Assembly: GCA_921293015.1 (NCBI GenBank)
Contig: OV121091.1
Span: 35,014,839 to 35,078,838 of the forward strand
Origin: Phorcus lineatus
Lineage: Eukaryota; Mollusca; Gastropoda; Trochida; Trochidae
Length of the DNA stretch: 64,000 bases
Direction of reading: 5' to 3'
Shown here: positions 12,583 to 23,130 of the stretch, one piece after another
How positions within the stretch are numbered: position 1 is the stretch's first letter
Layout: each line of letters opens with the position of its first letter
Notes under the pieces: generated by a model
Seen by the model: the letters and a program-made list of their open reading frames with translations, nothing else
Database searches by the model: none
What the model was told of the DNA's origin: nothing
Position numbers and translations under genes: made by a program

Positions 12583-12630
<48 letters not shown>
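12583..12630. repeat. (TA)n microsatellite
   Basis: A nearly perfect TA dinucleotide run of about 47 bases lies some 70 bases outside the right TIR of the Tc1-like copy. Confidence 0.95.
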
Positions 12631-12631
<1 letters not shown>

Positions 12632-13696
12632 CGCTGTAGACTGAAAATAATATTTAATAAAATCAGTAATATCATCTATGCTAAAAAAGATACAAGTGTA
12701 CATAAGTCATTTGCAAAAGTCAAACGTTACAGCTAAAAGAGTATGCTGTTCGATTCCTGTATGACATAGGGTGTCAAGTGTTATCCTGTCGTGAAAATCT
12801 AACAAAGGGTCAGTGTTTAAGGTTAAAGTCACGATTTTCAATAAACCGAAACGTCCAACGTTAATTTCGTTCAATTTAAACGTTAATTTAAAAAACTCCA
12901 AAAGTAGTCTTTAAAGTATAGGTATAGGTTGTAAGGAACGGCTTCCGGACTTGTATAAGGCTTCTATCCGTTTTTTATTTAACAGGTAATTGTCATAAAT
13001 CTCGCATTTGGACGAACATGCAATTAGAAAAAATAATCAAAATTGGTATAATTTGTATTTGGCACGTTTCAAAGAAATGTACAGGCTAAGACACAATCAG
13101 TAACGTTGTGCGTATTTTACAAGTTTTTAATATATTCATAGAAACGGCTTTGTTGAAACTTGTTATTAGCATCAACTATTTTGTTGATTCACGTGATTTG
13201 ACCTTATTAGTTCTATTAGTCACAGTGCTGAATTTGACTCTGAGGATATTGAAAGTAAACATTTACATCAATAAAACAGCACTCGAGGGGTTTTCATCCT
13301 GCCTTCGGATTGGTTGGTAAACAATATTTTCTGTATTGATGTGTGGAGTCCCAAGGGTTGCCTTTTGGCACATTCGCTGTTCTTTGTCGCGGTAGTTCGA
13401 TGAACTTGCTCAAATTTCTCGGAAGTTCAACGAACGACTATATCAATATGCTTAAGTATTGTCAAGATTTTCAGTGAAGAATCCCTCTGGTGAAGAGAGA
13501 AGACCTCCGGAGTGTATACCTCTCCCCTCTTTAACCACTCAGAAATAAATTAACGTTTAAAATTAGCTGTAGCAAGTCTATTCATATTTTGCCATGCTTT
13601 TACACATTTCCATCCGTTTTATACCGCTTTTGTCTTTGCAGTCATTTAAATTTTTTTTTTCAATTCGATTTCCTTGAACGCCAAAATCAATTCATT

Positions 13697-14240
13697 GTCC
13701 CCTGCCACAACGTGGAACGGGGGACTATGAATTCAGCGGCGTCTATCCGTACATACAGTACGTCCGTACGTTCGTACGTTCGTACGTCCGGATTCTTGTT
13801 AACGCGATAACTCATGAAGCTTAGCACCTAGAGTGTTCATATTTGATGACAGCTTTCAATAAAGGAAGACTCAGACGCCAGTCGACTTTGGTGACCATAA
13901 CCTCATTTTGACCACTTTGTAATACATTGTTAACGCAATATCTCGTAAAGCCTAGCACCTAGAGTGTTCATATTTGGTGACAGCCTACAACGGCGGATGA
14001 CTCAGGCACCAGTGGACTTTGGTGACCTTAAGCTCATTTTCGAGGTCACCACGACACTGTCATCACTTTGTAATACATTGGTAACAGGATATCTCGTAAA
14101 GCTTAGCACCTAGAGTGTTCATATTTGGTGACAGCCTTCAATGGAGGAAGACTCAGATATCAAAAGATAAATAATATCAATTATTCCAAATATCTCATAA
14201 CGGCGGGAGACATTGCCATTTTAGTGGCAAACACTTGTTG
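13697..14240 (+). mobile_element. Pearl/Helitron-like non-autonomous element with tandem cores
   Basis: The 5' part has a strong hairpin (13697-13725, GTCCCC paired with GGGGAC around CCAC/GTGG), then a TTCGTACG-type short tandem tract (13755-13790). Three head-to-tail cores follow, starting at 13798, 13929 and 14080, each with GTTAACGC-type start, TAGCACCTAGAGTGTTCATA and TGACAGC. The third is partial. Near the right end a small hairpin, TTGCCATTTTAGTGGCAA (14213-14230), sits about 10 bases before CACTTGTTG. A 5' box, a short-repeat tract, tandem cores of about 130-150 bp and a 3' hairpin are the layout of bivalve pearl elements, which are regarded as non-autonomous Helitron relatives. Exact ends are not proven. 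Confidence 0.6.
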
Positions 14241-15179
14241 ATATTCATGTTCATGTGAGTTAAATATGGATAAAATGGATAAAAAATATCATGTACGAGA
14301 TAACATTCTAAGAAACCCTAAAAAAATTTTAAAAAAAGGTTTTTATTCTATAAATAGATTTTATTATCCCATCATATCCTCTGCCAATGGCCCAGAGTGT
14401 GCTTTGAAAATACTCTCGTGAAATGGTAATAATTCGCAGTTTACATTAAATATTCAGATTTTACACTCTGCAAATTGTGTTACTTTCCATCGCCTGTAAT
14501 GAACCGTAACTGGAAGCATACCATTTCAGATGCGTAATCATCTTCGTATTCCTATCAAGGTATTTTTCAAATGTTGTGCATCCAAGTGCAAATTTAGGTA
14601 GGAAAACCATGCAACATTATCCTTATATGAACAATTTTAATTTTAGATCATCGAGAAGGTGCCAAATTATAATTTTGAAGGACATAAACCTTTTCTAACT
14701 TGCTGAAGCAACAAAAGAACCCACAATACACAATAAATGAAACGTCAGCGTTTTATCTGTTGGTTTTCCACACCTTCTTATATTTGTTTTAGAAATAAGG
14801 ATTGGTGAAAAAGCCATACGGCTTATATGAACGCCGATACCTTAATGGACTTTTCAAATGTTGTTGAACATGTCTAATAATTGTGTTTTGTTGTAGTAAG
14901 ATAAACATATCAAATTGAAAATAGTTTTGATAGTTTGAAGATTCAAGAAAATCTGTCACTGCTGTTGATAAACTGATGTAATGATTGAAGAATGTTAAAG
15001 AATTTGTTATGTTACTCAATTTACCGTTACCGTATAAAACTATCATTAGATAATATTATAGAATATAAACATACATGTCTGTTATTTGTTTTTGATAGTA
15101 ACGACATATAAACAGATAATGAATTACATCTTCATTAAAGTGACCGCATGAACACCTTGATATGTGATCTCATCATCCC

Positions 15180-15355
15180 ATGCTTCATATTCTTACGCCA
15201 ACCCAAATGGCTTGGTAAGATTTTTCCGTACTTCCCTGTGCCTATCGTCCAGGCTGCTGTGACGAATCGCGATATTTCGTTGAGAGATCATATAAGAGTT
15301 GAAACTTTTTCGCCGAAGAAGGCGCTGCACTCAAAACACGAATTCTTATTGGTTC
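15180..15355 (+). repeat. Dispersed repeat, copy 1
   Basis: It shares a run of blocks with 39695-39860: TTACGCCAACCCAAATGGCTT against TTGCGCCAGCCCAAGTGACTT, GGTAAGATTTTTCCG-like, GTCCAGGCTGC-like, and CGCCGAAGAAGGCGCTGCACTC against CTCCGAAGAGGGCGCTGCACTC. An open frame crosses it (15148-15369) but is not kept in the second copy. It is probably a SINE or MITE body. The CGCCGAAGAAGGCG part is self-complementary. Confidence 0.6.
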
Positions 15356-15767
15356 GTAAAAAAGTTTAAATTAGCTTTAATTAGCTTGGTAAGAAAGATT
15401 GAGAATGTTGCTATCTATTACGTCTATATAATTAATAAAGATAATGAAGAGGAGCTATCCTAAAACCCTGTGATAAGCCGGATTCTAAAGATTTGTATTT
15501 TGAACTATACATAGCCAAAAAGGTGTTGCACCCCCTAAAGAAAACATTTGGTATATTACAAAATCTATACCATTCGAAACTGCTCTTGGATGTAGTTATT
15601 CATTCGGGTTCTGGGTTTGAATCCGATATGTTTTTTTTATGAGGAAAACGATCGGACAACTTAAAAGCATGCGGCATGAATTTAGCAAAATGCTGTATCT
15701 TCTTATGGTCAATATCGCCTATAAAAACCGTTCTCTAACAGCCTTATCCAAGCTGTAAAGTGGTAGA

Positions 15768-16173
15768 TTATTGGCCTGCACAAAGACGAAATTTCCTTCA
15801 AGGAGATTGCAAGAAGAATCGGACGTAACAATTCTAGAGTAATCCGTTTGGTCACAAAGAATTAGCAAACGATTGATGTAAGGATCCGCAGTTAACAGAA
15901 GTTTGCTCAGGCTGGTACAGCGTCATCATTTTGCTTCAAGTTCCACCAAACGTCTCTTGCTCCGTCATCGTCCGCACAGCTGTCAATCAGTTAATATCGT
16001 CTCTTGGTTGCGGGGTTGAGGGCCCGCAGAGATATCAAGCGTCCTAAGTTTACAAACAGTCAAAAACGACTACGTCTGGCTTGGTGTAAACAAAGACGGG
16101 GATGGAACTTGAGATTTTGGAGAAGAGTCCACTTGTCCGACGAGAGCAGATTCTTTCTGCATGTTGTTGATTT
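15768..16173 (+). pseudogene. Tc1-like transposase, N-terminal part
   Basis: From about 15768 the frame gives IIGLHKDEISFKEIARRIGR, the first helix-turn-helix of Tc1 transposases, then frameshifts. From about 16004 it gives MVAGLRARRDIKRPKFTNSQ, RLRLAWCKQRRGW and VHLSDESRFFL, which is the second helix-turn-helix and linker plus the first catalytic motif (D of SDESRF). The frame then runs into a stop because of the insertion that follows. Several indels separate the two parts. Confidence 0.85.
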
Positions 16174-16419
16174 TATCAAATATCTGTCATAGTAAAGCAA
16201 AACATAACAATGAAATAAAATTACATTTAATTATATTGATAACAGTTAGCCTTACCTTGCATCGTTCACATATGCAGGCAATCATAGGCAGGAGGCTAAC
16301 CTAAGGGCATATACAAATATCGAACTTATCGACATTGAACAGCGCAAGAATACATGATGTCACATAATCACATGTTATGTGACGTCATACATAACAGAAG
16401 TAGTTATGCTTTTCATGAC
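16174..16419. mobile_element. Short insertion (about 245 bp) inside the transposase
   Basis: This sequence interrupts the transposase between FFLHVVD and GRIRVKRL, parts that are adjacent in related proteins. It has no coding sense and contains a hairpin, TGTCACATAA paired with TTATGTGACG (about 16359-16387). No clear terminal repeats or target duplication were seen. An intron is possible but no matching GT...AG boundary was obvious. Confidence 0.5.
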
Positions 16420-16685
16420 TACTATGGCAGAATTAGAGTTAAGAGGCTTCCTGGTACAGCGTATGTCGCAAAAAACATCATGCCAACTGTACCATATGGT
16501 GGTGGATCTGTTATGGTTTTGGGATGCTTCTCAGCATATTGCAAGCTTGATTTGGTGACCATACAAGGGAATCTGACAGGGGCTCGCTACACCCAGGAAG
16601 TGTTCTTTCCAGCTGTCGTTCCACATTTTGATAATCACTCATTAGCCACCACACCATTAATCATAGATGAAACGCTCAGCCCCAT
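16420..16685 (+). pseudogene. Tc1-like transposase, central part
   Basis: The frame reads GRIRVKRLPGTAYVAKNIMP, then GGGSVMVLGCFSAY, LVTIQGNLTGARYTQEV and PLIIDE, which is the core of the DDE_3 domain. It runs up to the position of the second catalytic aspartate, where the next codon reads as Glu. One base appears to be lost just after this, and the 2.6-kb palindrome element is inserted six codons later. Confidence 0.88.
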
Positions 16686-19294
16686 CCCAGTGGGCACAAC
16701 AACGTTGTGTCAACGTTGAAAATTGGTTTGTCATCAACGTTGAAACTTGGTTGAAAATAGGGTGTATATGAAAGTCTTTTAGACGTTGAAATCTGACGTT
16801 GTCTCAACGTTGGAAGATGACCTTTTATCAACATTGAGGTTGAAAATATACGTTTTTCAGACGTCTGTATCTGACGTTGAATCAACGTTGAAATTATACC
16901 TTACATCAACATTGAAGTTTGAGTGGCCCAGAGCCTGCTCACTTCATCGGGCTGACGAAGTTTTGCTCATTGGTTCTTCTTCGGCCGGACGTCGACAAAT
17001 GAAATCGGCTGAGCATCGGTCAATCTTTGATTTACTAATCTATCTCCTTCAGTACAGCATTTTTATAAACAAAACTGATACAATGGTAATACAATTTGAC
17101 AGTAATTCTTCCAGTTACCTAAAATATTGCTTTCTTGTAATTAGTATTTATTCACGGGTATTGAGCTCGAGCATACCATAGGCTACAGTTATTTACTAAT
17201 TATTAGTAAACTGTCAACTCTTTGACATCTTACCCTCTGCTTATTTTACAGTTAAGATTGATAATATCAAATTTTAATTCCTGGATGTAATTTTCTGGAT
17301 TAAAAAACGTATTCATCAAAGAAGTACATCATACCGAGACATGCTCAAAATTCAGAAAAAAACTCCTTTAGTACAGCATTTTTATTAACAAAACTGATAC
17401 ACTGATAATTAAATTTGACAGTGAGTCTTCCAGTTTCCTTGAAAAGAATGATCCCATCGGTCCTAAATAAAGTGTGTTCCTGAAAAAATAAAACATTTAG
17501 ATAATATTTAATGAAATAAAACAAAATAGTACTAGTTACCTTTACTAAACTTTACAAAACATATGAAGAATTATATTACATAAAGTGATTAAAATCTTAA
17601 ATGATAAATATATTACAACTAGATATTATGAATTTAATTCTTGTAAAAACATACAAATGTATGAAAAAGGGAAATTTAATGATTAAAGGTGATACTTTCT
17701 CACATATTTCTCTGGCATTTGTATTCTTGGACCGATAATAGGTAATAGTACTTGTGTAGTCTGATTTAGGATTGCAAAGCAAAACCCCTCCTGAAATTAA
17801 AAGTTTCACATACACTGGTAGTTTGATCATTTATCCATTAATGTTATAAAAATCCATTTAATGTCAATTGTTGTGATCTGATTAACTCACACATAATTTT
17901 GGTGGCAATTACAAATATTCTTTTGATTTCTTTCATGGAGTTATTATCCCTGGGTTTAGTTTTGTCTACTTTTTAAAGGACATGAAAGTGTTGCAAAATA
18001 TTTCATCTAAAAACTGTCTTGTTTATTTCAATATGAATTTTAAAAATTTGCATAGTGACAGTTTGTACTATTACAACAATATTTACCTCAATTATAAATT
18101 TATAATATTTAACAAAGAAAAAAGTTAGGCCTAGACATAGTGTGCGAGTTGACATAATTTTTTATCAACGTCAGTGAACTTTGACCTCACGCCAATTAGG
18201 TTTAAATTTCACTGTCTTATGAACAGAAACTTTGTGGAAAGACTCCAGGTGGCAGTAAATAACATGAACACCCAGTCATAATAATATTTGTTATCACTCA
18301 ACCATCAAAACAATTCAGTGATGATCATTTGTTTTGTCTGACCTATATAAAACGTTGCCCACCATGGCATATGCCTCAGTTACCGGCAACACAGCAATTA
18401 AAATATTTTATAAAAATCTTCAAAGCCTAGGTACTGATCGATTACAAATTCTTGAATTCATTTGACTAATTCATTTGTGCAATGTGCACCAAGCCAACAC
18501 ACTGACATGATTAGTCTATGAAGGTCAACTTTACCGTAACTTTGAAACAGTAATTTGGTTATACTAAAACATTTACTCATCAACAGAAAACATGAGCAAG
18601 AGTAGAGTAACCTTTGTGCATCAGTCCTGATTTTACTTAACAGACAATGAAAAGATTATCAAGTTTTTAAATACTTACTTTTAACTAGGTGCAGTTTGAG
18701 TAACATTCACAGGAACAGACGACACTGGGTTATCATCAAAACTTGCATAGTGAATTTAAAACGAAACATAAATATTAAGTGGGATTACAATGCGGAAAAG
18801 GATCAAGTATTAAAAAAATTACAAAGATGTTCAAAGCAAAAGGATTTTGTATTGTTAAATCCAGAAAAGATATTAATTCAATCATTAGTGAAATATTTTG
18901 ATGTCAAATGACTAAAGGCAGAAGGCTAAATAAATACAGTTAATTTCAACTATAGTTTTTTTCTAAAATGAAAAGATGCCTGAAAATTTTCATGTAACAA
19001 AAACAGCAATATATCTATAAAAACATTTAAATTATTTTCCAATTGTTTAATTCATATAAAAAGGGGAAGTACCATTTATTGATTCCAATTTACAATGTAT
19101 TTAAAACAAAAGGTAATCAGGAATCAATTAGTTGGAAGTGTTTTGTATTCAGACGTTGAAACAACGTTGTCCCTAAAACCAATCTCTTACGTCGCTTTCC
19201 CAACGTTGAATCAACTTTGATAAAAGGTTGATCAACCAAACAACTAAATTTCAACGTTGAATCAACGTTGATCCAACGTTGTGTGCCTGCTGGG
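16686..19294. mobile_element. 2.6-kb TIR element with ACGTTG palindrome arrays at both ends
   Basis: It starts CCCAGTGGGCACA and ends, reverse-complemented, CCCAGCAGGCACACAACG. AT flanks both sides (16684-16685 and 19295-19296). Putting the flanks together with a single AT restores the uninterrupted Tc1 reading frame (QPHRSRAV), which supports a 2-bp duplication, though 3 bp (ATC) cannot be excluded. Both ends are crowded with the palindrome TCAACGTTGA and near copies: about ten in 16700-16915 and about eight in 19150-19285. No transposase was recognised inside; open frames at 16786-17181 and 18696-18911 have no visible domain and the first is partly built from the palindromes. It is best called a non-autonomous DNA transposon of uncertain superfamily. 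Confidence 0.8.
17044..17438 (+). repeat. Direct repeat pair, 77 bp, 319 bp apart
   Basis: 17044-17120 and 17363-17438 share AGTACAGCATTTTTAT, AACAAAACTGATACA and AATTTGACAGT, then CTTCCAGTT. They lie inside the palindrome-ended element and may be an internal duplication of that element. Confidence 0.7.
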
Positions 19295-19460
19295 ATCGTT
19301 CAAGAGCTGTGACCCAGTTTATCCATAACAATGATATTAAGAACATTCCATGGCCAGCAATGAGTCCGGATCCTATTCCTCTGGAACATGTGTGGGACAT
19401 TTTGGAACGCAAGATTCAATGTCAGGATCCTCCTCCACAAAATGTTGCATGAATTGGAAG
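19295..19460 (+). pseudogene. Tc1-like transposase, C-terminal part
   Basis: It continues the interrupted DDE_3 domain with RSRAVTQFIHNNDIKNIPWP, then MSPDPIPLEHVWDILERKIQ. The last motif contains the third catalytic residue (E of LEHVWD), about 34 residues after the Glu that replaces the second Asp, so the original was DD34E. Stops follow after the QCQDPPPQNVA segment. Confidence 0.87.
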
Positions 19461-19699
19461 CAGCTTTGTGTGAGGAGTGTCATAGGCTGCTCGTGGAACA
19501 ATTAGGACTCCTTGTGAGGGGTGACTGGAAGCTGTGATCCAAGTGTTTGGTGGGACTTCCTGATATTGACTGACTGTGTTTCTAACCTCTCCAGTTGTGA
19601 CTTTTAACCTCTCATAAGAGTTCTGTGAACATGAATTTTGAGATTGCGCCATACAAATTGTTAAAAATTTTCATGTAAATGTTCGGCACAAATTTCACA

Positions 19700-22300
19700 C
19701 ATGCCAGAACGTCTTGGTATTCCTCATGTACTTCCATGTTTCAGCAAATGAACTGTTTTCTTGGTATTTAAAGAACCCTTGGTTCAAATATTCATTCTGT
19801 TTCACTATCCATTTATTACAATTTTTGCTGCCTGTTTTTCAAATAGCGTTGAAACCATTCAAAAAGATCCTCACGTATGCCGCAGTCATGAAGTTTATGG
19901 ATAATTCCCTTGAACCAAACTTTGCTTACATCACTTAAGTCGGGTCTTATTTCTCTTTGTCTACTGCACATGAGATTAAGCTATACAGATGTGTTATTTG
20001 GTTTACCATCAAATAGCCAGGCATACATCAATATTGTAATTTTGATAAAAAATTATCGCTGAAGAAATTGAATGCAGATTTTAAGATTCATTTTTAAAAT
20101 CTCTGTTAGACCTCTAGAATAAATGCAACTGGTTAATAATTCGAACTGTCACGTCGTCGTCTTTCTTATTGGGAATGACGGAGGCAAGTTTCCGAGACGA
20201 TGGAAAGGTTTATTACGACGGAAATGTTTAATAACAACCAAATAAACGATAACGATATTTACCAAACCGTGGGGTAATTGAAAAAAATGAGTAGAGGGTA
20301 GTTTAAGAACAGTGTTAACAATGCCCTCCGGCGTGTGGCACCAGCAATATATTGAAGGTTATCTTATACTTAACATCATAAGTGACAATCAATCAACGGG
20401 AAGCATGATTTGTTTGAATTTGTCTTCATGTAGCTTTTGGCTGGTCGCCATCTCATCTTTGTACCATGAGTATTATTCATCGATTTGTTAAGTCTCGTTT
20501 TGCTTTTCTAACTACTTTTTATCAATTTGTTATGGAGCTTCCTTAACTTTTTTGCGAGGTCCGATGTAATCATCTTCAACGGCCTTGCTTATCAACTCAT
20601 AAAATAGTATTGAGCGGAAAAGGTAAAGTTCAAGTGCAGATAGCTGTTACATACATTTTGCGTTCTTGACCAATATTCGTAAACAACACAGGCCTAAGTT
20701 TCAGAATAAGGGCAACGCGTGTATGAAGAAAAGTGTCGTTGAGATGGTCGGTTTGCCTGAAGCTCCATTTCTGTCAACTGTGGGAATAACAAATTTCCCT
20801 ATTCCCCAAGAGCCAATAAGACCGATTCCCGTACTTCGAGAATAGATGTAGTGCTTTTTATGGTTGAGAAAATGTGACAATAGAAAAACATTACAACATC
20901 CCACAAGGACGTAATTTTTAGCGATTAGCGTGACGCTCGGTGTAAAAAGTGTTTAGCCTCTGATGTGCAACAATGGCTTGTGTTACCGATTTCAGTATAT
21001 TTGGAAAACGACGAACGACCATGACGGTTGTCTCAATATGATGTGAACATGTTTTTGAGCTGCGGTGGCAAGCAAGAGTGCCTCGAGGGCTACACGTACA
21101 TGGACGAGCATCCAGATTATTCCGTGGCCTAGGTTATCATGTCTCAGACGTTTTGGCTTTCCGCTGAAACTAATGTGAGTTTCATGAAATGCTTGTTTTG
21201 GGTTTGGTATTAGTGGGGAGTTTGCTAAGGATCGCACACGCATTTTTTTAAATCAATGTTTCTGGGAATTGTGTACCGTCATTACTTTTGAGAATATATT
21301 TCTGGTACAATGTGTGCAGCAAAAATGGATTTTATATACTGCAACAACGCAAAATTGTTTTTATTTAAGCCTCACATTTCTATGAAACACGTCTGGAACC
21401 ATGTTTAAGGACGACGTTTCTTTTGCGGGTCCGTACATTATCAATGTTCCAATTAGCACGATGCATTATATGTGCCAGTTTATGTTTAATACTGTTCTTT
21501 TGAAGGAAAACGCACTTAAATTTGTAAAAAAGTTAGGCTGGGGATTGTCCCTAAAAACATTTTAGATCATAGGAAAATAAGTGTTTTCTTCTGGATGGAT
21601 AATCAAAAATTCTTTCATCCCAAGAGAATTTGTTAGGAGTTTATATGTTTTTTGTCTGCCTTCAGTAAATCATACTTGTCAAAGAAATTATATATGCCTT
21701 GACTTTTCCATCTCCTTAATAACGTTGGTCAGAAACCGAGTAGTTAACCTTAGTTAACATTTTATGGTTACTTTAAAGGAAACAAAGAGATAGTTTCGGT
21801 TTATGATTTCTTTTAACCGAGTAATAATATATGATTTCTGAAGAACGTAGAAATTATGTTTTCTGATTATGTGTTTGGAACATCAATAGTTTTTTGTCAG
21901 TGAAGAAATCAAAGCATTCCACATCAAATAATTTTGACTAGCGGTGCTGTTAATTGAATGAGATTAAAATGCTATGCTGATCAAAATCAAAACTCGGTAT
22001 TAATGTAAAGATTTTCTGTCACAAACAATCATAATGAAAATATACATCTTTCACACAGGCCAACCATTTTGATAATCTTTCAAGTTAACAGAGCATCCGT
22101 TACACTTTAGAATCACATTATGTTTCAGGATTTTAGCGGCAAATTCAGTTTGTCAATCATTTCTGCAAAAAATAACAGTGCTTAATAAAGTGCTTTGTGG
22201 CTTAGAAGGCCTACTGAAATCTTGTTATATCGCTATATATTAGAGGTAAGATTCAGCTGGACAAACAAACTATTGCACTGATATTAATGACGACGAACCA
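19700..22300. other. Non-coding stretch, nothing recognised
   Basis: Short open frames on both strands (for example 20701-20904 and 20992-21243 on minus) have no recognisable domain. Around 20990-21190 the plus strand is relatively GC-rich and could code for a short segment (MFLSCGGKQECLEGYTYMDE) flanked by stops, but no splice-site pair was convincing. No repeat structure was seen. Confidence 0.45.
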
Positions 22301-22316
22301 AATAATCAAATGCCCT

Positions 22317-22682
22317 TTATTGAGGTTTACCGATTTTTCCTTTGCAAATGTGTCCATGCTTCATTTTTTTGTTAGTGTGTTGTTTGAAATAGGTTTTGCA
22401 AATTTTGCAAATTTTGTTTGCATTAGTGTATTCATGAGAAATAGGAGTATCCAAAAATTTAGATTTTTTTTTATATCGAACGAGATGATATTCTTTCATG
22501 TCACATAATTCGTGAAAAGATTGTAGGTTCTTCAAAATTGCTCGTAAACACCTGTAATTTATTAATTTAAACAGTACTATTTGTTGTAACTTGTTAAAAA
22601 TATCTTGGTAAAGCACTGTGACTGAATCCTTTAAACTCAATAGCAAAACTGTCAATGCATCAGTTTGAGGCTTTGATTTCAC
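22317..22682 (-). other. Unidentified 121-codon open frame with Cys/His motif
   Basis: The frame ends in KICKICKTYFKQ, then HTNKKMKHGHICKGK, giving C-x2-C-x14-H-x-C (approximate spacing). That could be a degenerate zinc knuckle. The remainder is Lys/Leu-rich with no recognised fold. It is longer than expected by chance in DNA this AT-rich, but no donor or acceptor pair, promoter or related copy was seen. It may be part of an unknown transposable-element protein or a spurious frame. Confidence 0.25.
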
Positions 22683-22964
22683 TTTAAAACGCTTTTACTT
22701 TCGTGCTATTTGTCCAAATCCAAGAAACAAACTAATAATAATGACGACAGTTTGGAATAGAACTATTTAAAAGAATAGGTTTTCACTATTGTTTGTTATA
22801 ATTTAATAAGACATTTGATTGATAAACGTTACTCTGACCCCTCTGAGATAAACTAACTCTATATTCAACAAGAACAATGTTGGAGGCGTGAGTCGTTTAG
22901 CCCCGCCTATTCAAGCTGGTACCGCTGTGTATCAATTTGAATTAAGTACTGGCCCCGGGGTCAT

Positions 22965-23130
22965 GAAGTAAACTTAAGTCTAAAATTTGCTCAAGTCTGA
23001 AAATTTAATCTTAAGAAATAAAATTGTCTTAAATCGAGGATCACGTACATTTTTTAATCTGAAAACTTAAGACTGAGACCATTTTTTTGTCTCAAAGCCT
23101 AAGACTGCTCCTAACCAGTCTTAAATCAGT
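22965..23130. repeat. Cluster of degenerate CTTAAGTCT / AGTCTTAAG motifs
   Basis: Within about 165 bases, ACTTAAGTCT, CAAGTCTGA, CTTAAGACTGAGA, CTAAGACTG and CAGTCTTAAAT alternate in both orientations. It resembles the end of a MITE or a degenerate minisatellite. No element boundary was found. Confidence 0.45.

Larger units (their letters stand above)
15755..19560 (+). mobile_element. Second Tc1-like family, split by two nested insertions
   Basis: Transposase homology on the plus strand occurs in three blocks: 15768-16173, 16420-16685 and 19295-19460. These are in the right order and separated by non-homologous DNA. It differs from the 3955-5434 family, because protein segments such as SDESRFFL and GGGSVMVLGCFS belong to another Tc1 branch. 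Terminal inverted repeats could not be identified on either side, so the outer limits are approximate. The element is inactive. Confidence 0.8.

Noticed and set aside
13108..13320. 70-codon hydrophobic open frame
   Set aside because: Short, in AT-rich DNA, no homology and no splice or promoter support.
15604..15632. B-box-like GGGTTTGAATCC as a tRNA or SINE
   Set aside because: No A box at the right distance and no arm pairing found.
16786..17181. 131-codon frame in the palindrome element as a transposase
   Set aside because: Its first third is translated TIR palindromes (repeated STL) and no DDE or zinc-binding motif is present.
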